A stretch of DNA of 64,000 bases from Perognathus longimembris pacificus (GCF_023159225.1 NC_063164.1:74853800-74917799); one strand, 5' to 3'. Shown: positions 23,397 to 36,756, numbered from the stretch's first letter. Made by a program: numbers and translations. Notes: a model not told the origin generated them from the sequence alone.

Positions 23397-23754
23397 CCTA
23401 TATCTTCTCCTGGAAGTTTTAGTTTTATCTCTTACATTTAAGTTAGTTTGAGTTAATTGGTACTGAATATATGAGGTAGAGTCTATCTCCTTTATTTTCT
23501 TGTGCATTTTCAGTTTTTCTAGAACAGTTTATTAAAGATAAAATTATTTTTAATATTAGTATATTGACACCCTTACTAAAATAGATTGGCTATTAATTTG
23601 AAGACCTTTCTATGTTCTCCATTATTTTTCATTTATCTACTTATGTCCTTTTACTTGTAACAAACTGTCTTAATTACTATAGTTTGTATTGTTTTGAGAT
23701 GAAAACTTATGAATCCTTAAATTTCACTTTTCTTGACCAAGATTTTTGTTTCCT

Positions 23755-23865
23755 TGGTTGCTATTGAGATAAGCACTTACTGTGCTGCCATGTCTGGCCT
23801 TAAGTATTCCTTCTGTCTCAGCCTTCTGAGCAGCTGAGAGTATTGGCATATACTGTAAGATTATA
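23755..23865 (-). mobile_element. Old B1-like SINE remnant
   Basis: The plus strand carries CTGTCTCAGCCTTCTGAGCA and GCTGAGAGTATTGGCATATA, the complement of a 7SL/B1-like element. It lies inside the ancient L1. Confidence 0.5.
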
Positions 23866-24889
23866 TTGACTAATCTGGGTCTCTTGAATTTACATATAAA
23901 TTTTAAGATTAGCTTATAAAATTCTGTAGAATCACCTTTGGATTAGGATTGTGGTGGCTGTAGATAGATTTGAGAAATACTACAATCATAAAAATATTAA
24001 ATATTTAATCCATAGCTAAAAACTTTCCATTTAAACTCTTTCATAATTATTAACAATATTTTGTCATTTTAAGGGTATACATTCTACTCTTTTGTTAAAT
24101 TGATTCCTGGGTAATCTTGTGCTTTTATGGCATTGCTGTCTTCATTTTATTTTAAGATGATTAGATAGTTATAAAAATTATAATTAATTTTATATTGATT
24201 TTTACACCATGTGCCCTTGCCGAACTCATTTTCTAACATTTTTGGTTCAATCTTTACAATTTTCTGTGTACAAGGTCATACCTCTGCAAGTGAAAATATT
24301 TTTATTTCTTTCCAGTCAACATCCCTCTCATTACATTTTCCTACCTAATTACCCTTTCTTGCCAGTAAAATGTTACATGCAAGTAGTCAGAATGACATCT
24401 TGGTGTTTTTCCTATTCTTAGAGAAAAAATATTTAGTTTTTCATTATTAATTATGATGGTAACTCTGTGGTTTATGTCATAACCTTTATTATAGTGATGA
24501 ACTTCCCTTCATTTTCTAGTGATTGCTTTTGCTATGTAGAGGAGGTAGATGATATCAAATACATTTTTGTCTACATTTATTGAACATGTACTTTTCATCT
24601 TTTATTGCATAATTCATTTTATTAATTGATTTTAAGATGTTAAACTAACCTATTATTGACAGGATCTCTTCTTTTTGAGACATAATATTTTATGTGATTT
24701 CCTAGTATTTGGTTGAAAATTTTTGAATCGATATTTATTGAAAGTATTGCCCTGTATCATTATTTGTGATACCTTTAATTTTGTATAAGTTGATACTGTC
24801 CTCTGAGTTGTGAGGTATTCTGTATTCTTTGCTGTCCTACTTATTGGAAAAAAAATATAAAGAACTGGTACTAATTTGCATTATTAGGT

Positions 24890-25900
24890 AGAAATAATCA
24901 ATGAAGCAAGCTGGAGTTAGGATAATATTTAAAGAAAGACTTGAAATTATTAGTTGCTCTCAAGCGTATTCTCACAGTTCTGAAAGAAGAGACATTTTCC
25001 TCGTATTTGCAACTTATCAGATGTCTTAATGAGAAAGAGAAATGGAGAACATTCTTTGAAATGCATGGAAGAAGGACAGATGTCTTTGAATGGTGAAGAA
25101 ATTAAATCTCTCATTTACTGTCTTTGGCGTAGTGTGTTGTAGAGGACAATCTATTATTAAGGGAGAATAACACATATATGATTATTGGTCATGAATTCCA
25201 GGCTCATGATATTCAATATTCTTGTGCCATCTAGCTCCTTGTTTGTAGAGACACTAGGTCTGAGGTGCTTGTGTAAATGGATACAAATGAAGTCTTAAAA
25301 TATGTAATGTGGATTCATGACTAGTTGGAGGACTCATCCAATATTGGGGCTTTACCTAATATCAATGAGTTGCTGTAATTCTACCAGAGATATCATTAAT
25401 ATCTGATTTTTTTCAGACTGATAGAATGGAATCTTGGTAAGATTTAATTTGATTTAAGAAAAGTAAAGATAACATAATTTTTTGATATTTTAGTTAATTA
25501 GCTTAAATTTCTATTTGTTTCCTTGGAAAGTCATTGGCATATAATATATTTTACATTTTTCTATAGCACATGAGCCAGAATTCACCAGTACTTCAGAAAG
25601 GCTACATCTAGAAATGCCTCTAGGATGTCAATCTCCAACTGTAACAGTAAGTCTAAGTTTCTAGTTCTGGAATCAGAGTTGCTGGGGTTGATTATTATAT
25701 CAGATGCTCATTAGTGGGATTTTTGGTTTTATTTTTGTTTTGTGTATTTTCTCCAATTAGGAAATGTATTTAACTTCTCAGTAGCTTTAAAAATAGGAAC
25801 AGTATGCATACCTAAGATAAAATTATACCACAGATAAAATTGTAATTGATATTGTTTCTCAAAATAACTAGATGAGAAGCCATATTCGATGTGGCATATA
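24890..25900. other. No recognised feature
   Basis: AT-rich sequence without a recognisable gene or repeat family. Confidence 0.35.
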
Positions 25901-25905
25901 AAATA

Positions 25906-27105
25906 TTTTTGGTATGTGGATACCCAGTTTTGCCAGCACCATTTTTAAAAACTTTTTTCTTTATTGTCAAAGTGTAGTACAGAGGGGTTACAGATTCATA
26001 TGTAAGGCAGTGAGCATATTTCTTGTTCAACTTCTTGCCTCCTCCCTCATTCCCCCTCCCTCCTCCTTTCCCTCTTTCCCCAAGAGTTGTGCAGTTGGTT
26101 TACATCAAATGGTTTTGTATGTATTGCTTTTGGAATGGTTTGTCTTTTTATCTTTTGTCTCTCGATTTTGATATTCCTTTTCCCTTCCCTAGTTCTACAA
26201 TTACAACAGTGATATAACTCGTATTTCCATACGTAGAGTTCATGTTGTCTCTCATAAGGAATAGCTAATACATGATTAAGCTAGTCATAGCAGAAGATCA
26301 AAATACCCCAATAGCTACAACCATATGATCACATAAGATGATGCCAAGTGAAATTAATGCCAGCACCATTTTTGAAGAGGCTATCTTTCTTTCAGCCTGT
26401 ATTTTTTGGCTCCCAGGTCAAATAATAAGATACAGCAAAGCCATCAGCATAACCATGTTTATTGAAGCACTACTCACCATAACCAAGGTATGGCATCATC
26501 CCGGAAGTTCCTCAGTGACTGAATGGATCAAGAAAATGTGGTATATATACACAATGGAATTAGAAAGGAGAGTAATGCACCATTTTCAAAGACATGAAAG
26601 GACTTCAAAAGCATTATCTTAAGTGAAGTCAGACCTAGAGAAGCAAAGGATCCATGTTTTCCCTCACATATGAAAGTTAGATTTAGCTTATAAACCCATA
26701 AATAAAATACATTGGGTGGCATGCAAGTTTATACAAATGCATTAACTGAAATGTGGCAAAAATCAAAGGATATCTAAAACAGTATAATTCCTTAGAAAGA
26801 TAAAAAATAAAATTCAGCAAAATAAAAAATAAGGAAGCAGGCTTTTGAAAGGGTTTCAGTGCAGTCAAGGGACAAAGGGTAGACAAATGATGAGGAGGAA
26901 AGGGGGTGGGAAAATGTAGACATGAATCCAATGTACATTCTACAAATTTTCACAGAGTAATGAATGGGGTACATAGAGCAGGGACAGGTGAGAATGCTGA
27001 AAGGGGTGACATTAATCAAGATACATTATATTTATAAATTGCTTTGTTAAATGTCAACTGCTTTGTACTACTACTTAGGATAATATATGCAAAAAAGTAA
27101 AATAG
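25906..27105 (+). mobile_element. L1 with 5' inversion, interrupted by a second L1
   Basis: The outer parts at about 25,906-25,946 and 26,358-26,420 are antisense ORF2 (plus strand GCCAGCACCATTTTTGAAGA, TTTTTGGCTCCCAGG). From about 26,425 the sequence is sense ORF2 C-terminal coding (ACCATGTTTATTGAAGCACT) and 3' UTR, ending near 27,105. This is a 5'-inverted L1 with some sequence lost at the inversion junction. A minus-strand L1 (25,947-26,357) was later inserted into its inverted arm. Confidence 0.7.
25947..26357 (-). mobile_element. Nested short L1 with its own 5' inversion
   Basis: From 25,947 to about 26,235 the plus strand is the reverse complement of the L1 3' UTR, beginning with the tail complement (CTTTATTGTCAAAGTGTAGT). 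From about 26,238 to 26,357 the same region just upstream in L1 is in the opposite orientation (GCTAGTCATAGCAGAAGATC). The pieces meet at the same L1 position. A perfect 16-bp duplication, TGCCAGCACCATTTTT, flanks it at 25,931-25,946 and 26,358-26,373. Confidence 0.85.
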
Positions 27106-27599
27106 ATTGTCTTCATTAGTAACTTTTCCTAGCTCTGAAATGAAATTTGCATCCTTCCGAATACCAATTGTCAACATATTTCTTTCTCTTTATTTTTTCA
27201 TTCCATCAACTCCCCCCCCCCATAATCTAAAAAACTTTTTCACTATCTTCTGTATTCTTTCTCTTTACACCAAGCATGAAGAGTTTATGTTCACACTGAG
27301 AAACACTGATTAGTCCCTCTATGTTTGACTTTGTCTTTTACTAGTAAACACATACTGAACTTGCTGGGCTCAGTACTGATTTTGCTGCCCATACAAAACA
27401 AAGCCTTGCAACATATGGATTCGCAACCCTGCTCCATAGATGAGAAAACTGTTAACCAATACTTGGTGGCCTATCCTGGTCCACCGAGTTCTTACATAGT
27501 ATTCCTGGACCATACTTTTAAAAATAATAAACCTGAGCATGAAATCCATGCTACCTCTAACCTTCCAAGTAGCAGCTAAAGTAAATTTTTTATAGTGAA

Positions 27600-27865
27600 G
27601 CTTTCATTACAACACACTCAGCTTAATAGGTCCTTATTGGCTATAAAATAAAGTTTACATGCTTAGTGTTCGAATCCAAAGCTTAAATATGTATTTCCAG
27701 TCTTATCATCAATTTCACCCATTCTTTTCCTATCCACTTCACTCCAATCAAAGCATATAATTTTCCCCTTCTAAGGATGAGTTGTGCTTCCCTCCAAACA
27801 TGCCTTTGCTCAGGTCTGTAACTTATTCTGCTATTCTTCTACACAAATCCACTTCTACTATAAGT
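27600..27865 (+). mobile_element. L2 remnant
   Basis: The phrase order fits diverged L2 in sense: GGTCCTTATTGGCTATAAAA, then AAAGTTTACATGCTTAG, then TTTCCAGTCTTATC, then CCAAACATGCCTTTGCTCAG. It is an ancient mammalian LINE with no surviving frame. Confidence 0.55.
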
Positions 27866-27884
27866 GTTTTCAATCTAGGATGAA

Positions 27885-28500
27885 TACAAAACCATTTGTA
27901 AGGAAATGGAAGGACTTGGAAAAAATTATACTAAGTGAAGTGAGCCAGACCCAATGAAACATAGACTCTATGGTCTCCCTCATAGGGAATAACTAGCACA
28001 GGTTTAGGCAAGTCACAGCAGAAGATCACAAGAGCCCAGTATCTATACCCTTATGAACACATAAGATGATGCTAAGTGAAATGAACTCCAGGTTATGGAA
28101 ATGATTGTTATATCATTGTTGTAACTACTTTCAGCATGTTATGTGTGACTGTAGCTTCTATTATCAGTGGTCTTCTTGTATCCCCTTCCTGTGGTTGTAC
28201 CTGTACTATCTCTGTATCTTATCTGAGTACATTGGAAACTGTGTATACTGGTATTAGAACTAGGAAACTGAAATGGAATACCAAAATCGAGAGACACAGG
28301 GTAAAAAAAGACAACTACAAAAGCAATACTTGCCAAACTGTTTGGTGTAAGTGAACTGAACACCTCATGGGGGGAAGGGAAAGGGGGAGTGGGAGGGGGA
28401 AAGAGGGAGGAGGTAACAAACAGTAAAAGAAATGTATCCAATGCCTAACATATGAAACTGTAACCTCTCTGCACATCAGTTTGAAAATTTTAAAAAAAGG
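27885..28500 (+). mobile_element. 5'-truncated L1 (end of ORF2 and 3' UTR)
   Basis: It starts at ATTTGTAAGGAAATGGAAGG near the end of ORF2, passes through AGTGAGCCAGACCCAATGAA and a G-rich purine tract (about 28,368-28,418), and ends with CTGTAACCTCTCTGCACATC and an A-rich tail. Confidence 0.85.
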
Positions 28501-28504
28501 GGAA

Positions 28505-30300
28505 AAAAAACCCTCCTCATGTGGTTTGTCAGCTTCCAGCCTTCACTTAATGGAAGAGTAACACAAAAGAGAAGTAAAATAAAAAGAACTTTAAGGGAAA
28601 GTGTTTGAGAGAAAAACAGAACTGACTGGGAAAATAAGATGCTGGTTTCATCTATGTAGACAACTCAAGAAAAAGAGAGAGCAACATGGTTATAGAAAGT
28701 AAACTACATTGCACAGAGAAAGGACCCAACTAGTTTCCATTTTCCTGTCCATTAGAACATAAAAATTATTAAGTGAAGTGAAGGATATCAACAGATAAGA
28801 ATTTTGGCAGTGCCAGTAATTTGGCTTTCATATGAATTACTGACTTGGCATACCTATATATATAATTTCTGGCTGTTAATTTAGCTTTAGTTAGATTTGT
28901 GTGTGTGAGAGCATGCTTATTCAAAATTGCAGATATTCCTGGGAATCAGAAGGGTGGGAAGAAGCAAAGAGTAGCCATATTCCATGAAATTAATTAGTTG
29001 GACAAATTCATGTCAAAGTACTCTGATATGGGAATTAAGTAGTCATATGTGAACATATTTTAATTTTCATGTATGCCTGAAAGTACCAAGGTGTGGAGGC
29101 TGAGTCTTACGCAGAGCCTCACTTAGCACATTTCCTGTGTGATGCATAGATAATTGAAAAATCTGTGCTGAGGCTCAGCAGATTATTTTCAGCATAAATG
29201 ACCCAATATTTGGCATTTTATTTCTTCACTAACAATGTGTTGAGATGTGGAAGAGTGTATGTACACTAACTCTTAAAGAATCATAGAGACAGAAAAGATG
29301 CTGTGTTCTTAGAGCTAAACTTGTTTGGGTATGGCATCACTGTTTGTGGTCCCTGATGTTTACACTTAAGGTGGGCTTCTCAACTTCAATACTACAACAG
29401 ACTACTGGCACATGGTTCTAAGGAGATTACCACTGAGATGAAACCATGAATGAAGCATTTAGCACTGTAATGTGGACCACTGATTCATTTTTCACACAAC
29501 ATTTCCCAGCTTCCACTAAAAACATGTCACCTTTCAACAAATCTCTAATTCTTTTTTATCCTTTAAGTTATTCACACTTGCATGTCCATTTTGACCTAGA
29601 AGAATGACATATAGCATTTACCTTGCTTTGAGGGCATCCTTTGCTTCTTAGTAGACATATCTTTACAAATTTAAAGGCAGGGAATAATTAATTGAATTTA
29701 AAAAGTGAAAAGGTAGGGCTGGCACAACTTCTTGGCATTAATCTGAACTGTAATGTGTGAGTGAAAACTGGAAACTTTTCCTTTTGAAACAGGCTGACAA
29801 AATATTTGTACTATATCTACAAATAAGGTGGATATATTTTATTTACATAATACGTTGGTTCATTCTGCATGACAAAGAATGAATATTCTCTTGTGGAAAT
29901 GGTAAGTATTAAAGCCTAGAGAAGTACCTTCAGCTTTCTTACATATTTTGAAGCCATAGCACATCTATTTTGGTAGGACTGAGAAGGTGATGGTGGTAGG
30001 AGACTTGACTAAGGGCACGAGCTAGTAAAAAGGAATTTGTTCGTGGAATGTAACATTTATTGATGATGCTAGCTTAGCAATGATAATGCAAGGCACTATG
30101 GAACTTGCTAAGAGTCAGAATGCAGTGTCAGAGAGGTAGAGAGGGCTGAGGTGGAACATAAGTTAATGCCACTCAGATAGCAAGTTGGATAGAATTCTTT
30201 TGGGGCTCTAGAAAAACAAGTATACAACAAAAGGATACAGAAGGATACAGGATACACAAAGAAGGATAAAGGATACAGAAAACTACCTAGGAAGAGCAAG
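28505..30300. other. No recognised feature
   Basis: About 1.8 kb of unassigned sequence with no gene-like frame above 70 codons. Confidence 0.4.
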
Positions 30301-30304
30301 GTCT

Positions 30305-30530
30305 TAGAGTGGAGCATCGGTGGCTCACGCCTGTAACACTACCTACTCTGGAGGCTGAGATCTGAGGATAGTGGTTCAAAGTCAGCCTGGGCAGAAAAGT
30401 TCTGGTAGACTCTTATCCCCAATTAACTACCCTAAAACTGGAAATGATGCTGTGGCTCAAGTGGTAGAGCACTAGACTTAATTAAGCTGGAGAGCTCAGG
30501 GACAGTGCCCCAGAATAGAGTTCAAGCCCA
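30305..30530 (+). mobile_element. B1-like/Geo dimeric SINE with microsatellite tail
   Basis: This is the clearest copy of this type. The left half is GGTGGCTCACGCCTGTAACA with TGGAGGCTGAGATCTGAGGA, the 7SL/B1 pattern with a polymerase III A box. The right half is GATGCTGTGGCTCAAGTGGT with AGCTCAGGGACAGTGCC, the Geo unit. It runs straight into a 385-bp purine microsatellite. Confidence 0.85.
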
Positions 30531-30914
30531 AGGAAGGAAGGGAGGGAGGGAAGAAGGGAGGGAGGGAAGAAGGGAGGGAGGGAAGAAGGGAGGGAGGGAG
30601 GGAGGGAAGAAGGGAGGGAGGGAGGGAGGGAAGAAGGGAGGAAGGGAAGAAGGGAGGGAGGGAAGAAGGGAGGGAGGGAAGAAGGGAGGGAGGGAGGGAA
30701 GAATGGAGGGAGGGAGGGAAGAATGGAGGGAGGGAGGGAAGAATGGAGGGAGGAAGGGAGGAAGGGAGGAAGGAAGGAAGGGAGGGAGGAAGGAAGGAAG
30801 GGAGGGAGGAAGGAAGGAAGGAAGGAAGGAAGGAAGGAAGGAAGGAAGGAAGGAAGGAAGGAAGGAAGGAAGGAAGGAAGGAAGGAAGGAAGGAAGGAAG
30901 GAAGGAAGGGAGGA
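30531..30914. repeat. (GGGA)n / (GGAA)n purine microsatellite
   Basis: The first ~230 bases are GGGA-rich with GAAGAAGG interruptions and the last ~150 bases are pure GGAA units. It is all purine on the plus strand, so triplex or quadruplex structures are possible. Open frames through it on both strands are repeat artefacts. Confidence 0.97.
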
Positions 30915-30919
30915 GATAG

Positions 30920-33900
30920 CAAGTTATTATGTTTATTAGTAGGCAAAAATAGGATCCTAAATGATGAATGAGGAAAATATTAAGTTCTAGAAACTGTGGT
31001 ACCTAAAACGATATTAGACTTGAGATTTCATGAGTGGAGGTAAACTAGCACATGAAAGCAAGCCAGATTATGAGCTAAACCCTGGAGCTCAAAATAAGCA
31101 GGAGACATTTCATAGACAACATAAGCCCCAATAGCAATTCAGAATGTATGGTATTACCTGAGGTGGTACATGCTGAAAAGTCCATTAACCCAATACAGTG
31201 AATCAAAAGAGAACAATAATTTTCCAGCTTGGTAAAAGTAACATCTGAAGATTTTGCAATGACATGATTGAAGCCCCCAAGTTATAACACTATGTTGGGA
31301 AGAAAATGGGAGCAAACCTACACATACAGTGTGATTATACATTCGTATAAAAGAAGTAATTACAGCTAAAGCATCATAACATTGAAGAAACATCATGGAA
31401 AAGAAAAGGTGGAGATATTCTTGAGCCAGGAACGTTGACTTATACCTGTATTCCTGTCTCTTCAGGATTCAGGAAATAAAAAGAGAGAAAGATTGTGGTT
31501 CAGGACACCCTGAGCATGCATACATATGAATGATGAATATATATGTGTGTGTGCCCGCATATATATATATGCGGGCACACACACACACACCCCAAGATTC
31601 TGTCTCAAAAAAATAAGTCAGGCACATGCCTAGGATTACCGCTACTTCAGTGAGTGTCTTTCTGTACAAAAATCATATGGCCTTACCTCAGGAAAAAAAA
31701 ATCACTAAAAATTAAAAAATAAAATAAAAGGACTAGCGCACTTGTCTTAGAAGTGTAAGGCCTTAGTTCAAGGTCTACTACTAAGTACTACAAGACCTAG
31801 TAATACAAAAGAGAAATTAGAAGGAATGAGATAGTAAGCAAAGGAAGGAAAAAGAAGGGAGAATGGCAAAAAGAAAGAAAAAGGCTTGTAGCTAAATAGA
31901 AATTGTGTGATTTTGTGTGATTTTCATTTGTTTCCTTACACTTTGACTTTCAGCATTTGGTTGGCAGATACATAAATAATCACTTTTTGAATAATGATTA
32001 AAATTAATCATCCTGCCAAACCAGGTTTAGTATAAAAAAATTTAGCAAATACTGATTCTCTAAATAAGGTAGGTATTACACCTTACACATTAGCTTGAGG
32101 ATGATCTTGATTGAAGAAATGTAAGAAATATGGGAAATACAGGCTGTTTAATGAAAATGAATATAGTCCTTCACAAATTTAACAAATTTAGCATGTGTCA
32201 TCAAGGTACTTCTTTCCTAATAGACAGCTACTATTTTCTAGTTTTGTAAGAGAAAACAGCAATGTTATCTTGTTTACCTACCCTCCTAACAACTGCTCCC
32301 TGAGAAAGAAAATAAAAAGAAAAATCCTAAACCCTTTGGCCATGTGTATCTATATATTAGACTATGGAGTAAGGGTTTGTTTGGAATGATTGATGGTTTT
32401 ACAATATAGCACAATCAGACAAGAGCAGCCATCAATCACTTTAAATCAATGATAGACCTTGGGTGTGTTTTGTGCCATTTTCATTCATTCTAGTGCCCAG
32501 AGAGTTGCACAAAGCAACCTCATGACCTCACATGAGCAAAGAAAATGGCTTTTAAAGTTGTTTCCAGGCTCTATTCATCACTCATTCCTGGGTGAGATGC
32601 CTGGAAATAAGTTTCAAGCTTTCTTCCCTTCAACTCATCTTTCTTACCTTGAACAAAGTTTGGGTGAAAGATAAGCATGTAGACATCTTAATGTGTAGGC
32701 TGTTGGTCATAGAAATGAAATTTAGTCTTTGGTATGTCATTATTTTTTTTTCTTATTCCAAAAAACATGCTAATCATTTTTATTGCATTTCTGGAAAATA
32801 ATAATTTCTTTTTGGGTCATTTGGGGAAAGGTAATCTAACCATCAATGCATACTGGACATTACTACTAATATTTTGTATCAAGAGCATCAAGAACTTTTT
32901 CTTCTGGAAACAGGTGTTTTACCCTGTGACTCTCATGGTCATAGTTATTAATGCTAAATCCACACCTCTACAAATCCTGCTCAATTTTGTAATTCGTTTG
33001 AGCATCTCTCAAGGGCCAGAATATCTGCCATCAAAGAGACTGATTGGATAAAATCTCTTGTTAATCTGAAAAAGATCTACAAGAAAAAAAATGATTTTTT
33101 TGCCAAAATAGCCTCACATCTCCAAGATTGGCAAATTTCTGCATCTGAGTTTATGTTTTTCAGGGACTTAAAATTAAAATGTTTTTCCCAAGAAATGAGA
33201 ATGAGAAAAGTAGCTCCTCAGAAAGCTTTTCTCCAATAATTTATGGGCAGGCCAGTGAAAGAATGGTCAAAACTAGTTCTCTTTTTCATCTCATCATGTT
33301 ACAGTTTATTTAAATACAAATATTTAGTGTAATTAGTCACATTTTGTTTCTTTCTATGATGCACAAACCACCAAAAGATCTTTAAATTTCCCATCTATCA
33401 GAAAATTAATTTAAAATCAATATGTGATACTATGTAATGAATATATAGCACACATAAATTTTAGTCATAATTTTGAGCAATTAACTTTAAATATGGAAAT
33501 AATGTTGCACATGTCTAGAATATGGTTTCCCTTATTATCTATAAATCTCTCAACAAAATGGTCTCTTTTTGAAGGCTTAAGGAGTTAGTTAAACTTAGGA
33601 TCTAAGAAATTTAGATACAAAGAAATCTGAGATGATGAAATTTATAAACCAAATAGCCAAATTCTTGGTTGAATTCTGAATCATTTGATAGATAATAGAC
33701 TGTTGAAAAGACATTAAGGTTTTCCTTTTGCTTCAGATTCCCAGCATTTTCATGGTATGATTTGTGTGGGTAGACTCCTGTGGATTAAAAACTATTTCTT
33801 TGGCAATTGTGTCAAAATTCTTATCTTCAGTGAAATTTAAATAATAACAAATGTTATTTTTCTTGATACCATTATAGAGACCAAGACTAATATGAGTATT

Positions 33901-36735
33901 TCCAGCAAAATGCATACATGCATATATGTAATATGTATATATATATGAATGTATGCATGTTCATATTCATACTTACACAGTCATACACATATGTTTATGT
34001 GTGTGTATATGTGTGCATTACATGTCTAAATATGATTCTACTTTACTCTAAAGTGTCACTGCATGTCAGTAATGCTAAGACAAATGACATTACAATCTCA
34101 TTTTGATGGCATTATATACTAAGACAGAAAGAACTGTCATCTCTGTCACCGAGCATTCATTTATTTGAGGAACTCTGATTTCACCAAATGGGAGACAGTT
34201 GAGGAACTCAGCCTAAACATAACCCTAAAATTCGCTTAGGAAAAGGTGTATGTCAGAAGATGGCCTTAAATGTAACAGAGAAAGCAGCATTATCCTCCTG
34301 GCTCAGTTCTTAGTATGGGAACAAACAGACTCCCCCAAAGTGAGGAATCTCATGGCAGAAAAGGACATTGTTCTGGAAGTGAGAAAATGAGGCAAAGTTT
34401 TGCTCCTCCCAAGGAGACCATCCAAGAATATCAAAGTAGAGCTATATTTTTATTTTTCCTGTTACAGCACAGACCCGTTGTTTGGCTACTAAATTACAGG
34501 TTGTGTCTGGTTCTCACATACTTAGGCTTTTCATGTCCTGAGCAGGAAGAGTAATAACAGGCTACTCCTTTTACTTGTGGGATTTAGGTACTCTTCATCA
34601 TAGAATGGGTCACTTTTCTAAGAAAACCTGCCAGTTTAAAGACTGGAGGTGTATGCCATTCATGTGGGAATGGAAAACCCATAAAAAAGAAGAGGCTTTT
34701 GGCTGGAGAGAGTGGGTTCTAGTTACTTGTTCCCAGATTTAAATGACATGTTTATGAGTCATACCCTTATTATCTAATCCTAACAGCATCATCCAAAGAT
34801 CACTATCATTTAAATGACTACTCAGAGAAGGCTCTCTGGGAAACTTTACCAAGAAGAAAATTATACAGATTCATTCAGTTATGGAACAGCCCTCTGACAC
34901 ACTTTTTATTCATTTTTAAATACTCTATTGATAATCTATAAAAGATAATTAAACAAAGTGCAACAAATATTGTCCAAATGTATAATATCTGATATTCTGG
35001 ACAGGAGACTAGTTAACTCTAATATACCACATATTGAGGAAACTACTACACATATATATTACCCATTAGAATTTGAATCAATCAACATTCATATGAGTAA
35101 TTTATCCCTTCTAATGAGGCTCTTTTCAGGCATCACTGAGAAATATAAAACTGACTGATCCCACTTGGTGGGATAGAGTTTTGCAGAAATTCTGAATTCA
35201 GAAAAGAAACTAACAACTGAGATGATTGTAGGAAGACCTTAAAGAGAAATGTCTTATCAGCATGACCTAACCCATAACAATCCAGGGAAACTGTACAAGC
35301 CAACATGGGAAAGAACATTGGAATTTTGACTCATCAGAGAATTTCTAAAGAACTCTTTTTGGCATGCAAGATTTGTTTTAAGGACATCAGGGTTTCTTCA
35401 AATGAAATTAATTTATCCTTCTTTTCCTTATTAAAAAAGAGAAGAATAAAACAACATTTCCTTACACTTGAATCATTTATTTTGTCCAAAATTTGAAAAA
35501 ATTAAAACACCATCATTTGTATCACCCTTTATATTTGTGGAATAAGAAACTATTATTATGTTTTATTGGAAGAGGAAATGGAAGAATATTGGTTCCAAGT
35601 AATCTCTTCTAAGGGAAGTGGAGAACTTGGAAGCCCTGTGTATTCCCGGAATTCACAGTAGCCAGCAGCACCAAAGAGAACTCTCACTTTTCAGTCCTTA
35701 AGACAATAGGTCCTGACTTTCATTAAGATGGCTGATTCATACTAATATCCTGATCAAACAATTGTTCAGGCACACCCTTGTTTTCGCCCAAGAAGATTTT
35801 TTCATATTATTGAATAGATACCCAATAGAGGTAGTTTGAGAATTTTCTAATTTTGAGTTCTGGTTCCCTTTATTCTTTAATCACTCCTCCCTTCTCACAT
35901 AATACTTTGGCAGTCAAAAGATATACCATCTCACTGTCAACAGTCTGCTTATCAACATCCTCATTATGTGTCCAGTTCCATTGTCCACACATTATTTATT
36001 TCACTGAAATTAGAACAAAACACAGCTCAGTCATGTGCTTCATCAAAGATGGCCTTTCTTCCAGTTTCCTGTATCACACTCTTCATTTCAATTTTTGAAC
36101 GAATCAGAATGGCCTTTCCATACATATTTCTGTCAACATTTTAATCATAGACATCTGGGTTATTATCTTAGAAGGCTGAGGCTTTCTATACCCCTCTTTT
36201 CTCTTTAGGAACCCTTAATGGTTCATGGCAATAAAGGCTTTTTCTAGCAAGTACATCTACATTCTTCCAATGTTCCTTTCATATGTTATCCATTTGGATG
36301 CAGCCATTGGTACTGCTTTCCTTGTTTTTTTCTCTTGTATCAGGGAATTAATCCTAACAAAGAGGGTATATCCTCATGATCATCGATCAAAAGAATCACT
36401 TTCTAATCCTCTCACATTAGGAAGTAATGTTTTTAATACATAAACTTGGTTTGTGTGTGGGACACCAATATTTGAATCATAGTATTAATATATTAATATA
36501 GTGCTTTTTGTTTAATCCTCACTTATGGCTCTTCTCTATATTAGTATATTTGCTCCATTACCTAACATATCAACTTTTGTCTTGGATGTATCACACTATC
36601 ACATACTCTGCCAAAGTATTCTTGGGCTTGTGATTAGAAGAAGGAAGTGCAACAACATCCAGATCAAGAGGAAACCACCTCATACTGTTCATATTATGAG
36701 ATGTATGAATCACTTTACCTCAAATACTGCCCAGT
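30920..36735. other. Long stretch without a recognised gene
   Basis: About 5.8 kb of mostly unassigned AT-rich sequence. Exceptions are a decayed SINE-like patch with a perfect palindrome near 31,420-31,660 and an AT/GT-rich patch at 33,910-34,020. Open frames up to 105 codons (32,734-33,051) have no recognisable domains. Confidence 0.4.
31544..31585. repeat. Perfect 42-bp palindrome
   Basis: The left arm reads TGTGTGTGTGCCCGCAT and the right arm its exact reverse complement, around a 12-base alternating AT centre (31,559-31,570). All 21 pairs match. It sits inside a SINE-like segment ending in CCAAGATTCTGTCTCAAAA. Confidence 0.95.
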
Positions 36736-36756
36736 TTATTAGAAATCAAAATTTTC

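Larger units (their letters stand above)
22265..24880 (-). mobile_element. Ancient L1 (distal ORF2 and 3' UTR), antisense
   Basis: The plus strand matches the reverse complement of an old mammalian L1 over about 2.6 kb. It starts with the 3' UTR motif CTATTGAGATATATAATTAA and continues through the complement of the C-terminal ORF2 region (TGAGTATATACCTAAGAATA, ATTCATGAGAGATTC, CCCTGATAGTTCATCATG). It then extends upstream in ORF2 to about 24,880 (AAGAACTGGTACTAATT). The frame is fully decayed. A young L1 tail (23,300-23,396), an old SINE (23,755-23,865) and an AT-rich palindromic patch (22,980-23,050) lie inside it. Confidence 0.75.

Noticed and set aside
30482..30971. Open frames up to 154 codons on both strands (Pro/Ser/Leu-rich or Gly/Arg/Glu-rich)
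   Set aside because: They are translations of a purine microsatellite, open on both strands because the unit contains no stop.
32734..33051. 105-codon frame rich in Phe, Ile and Leu
   Set aside because: Composition follows the AT-rich DNA; no recognisable motif.
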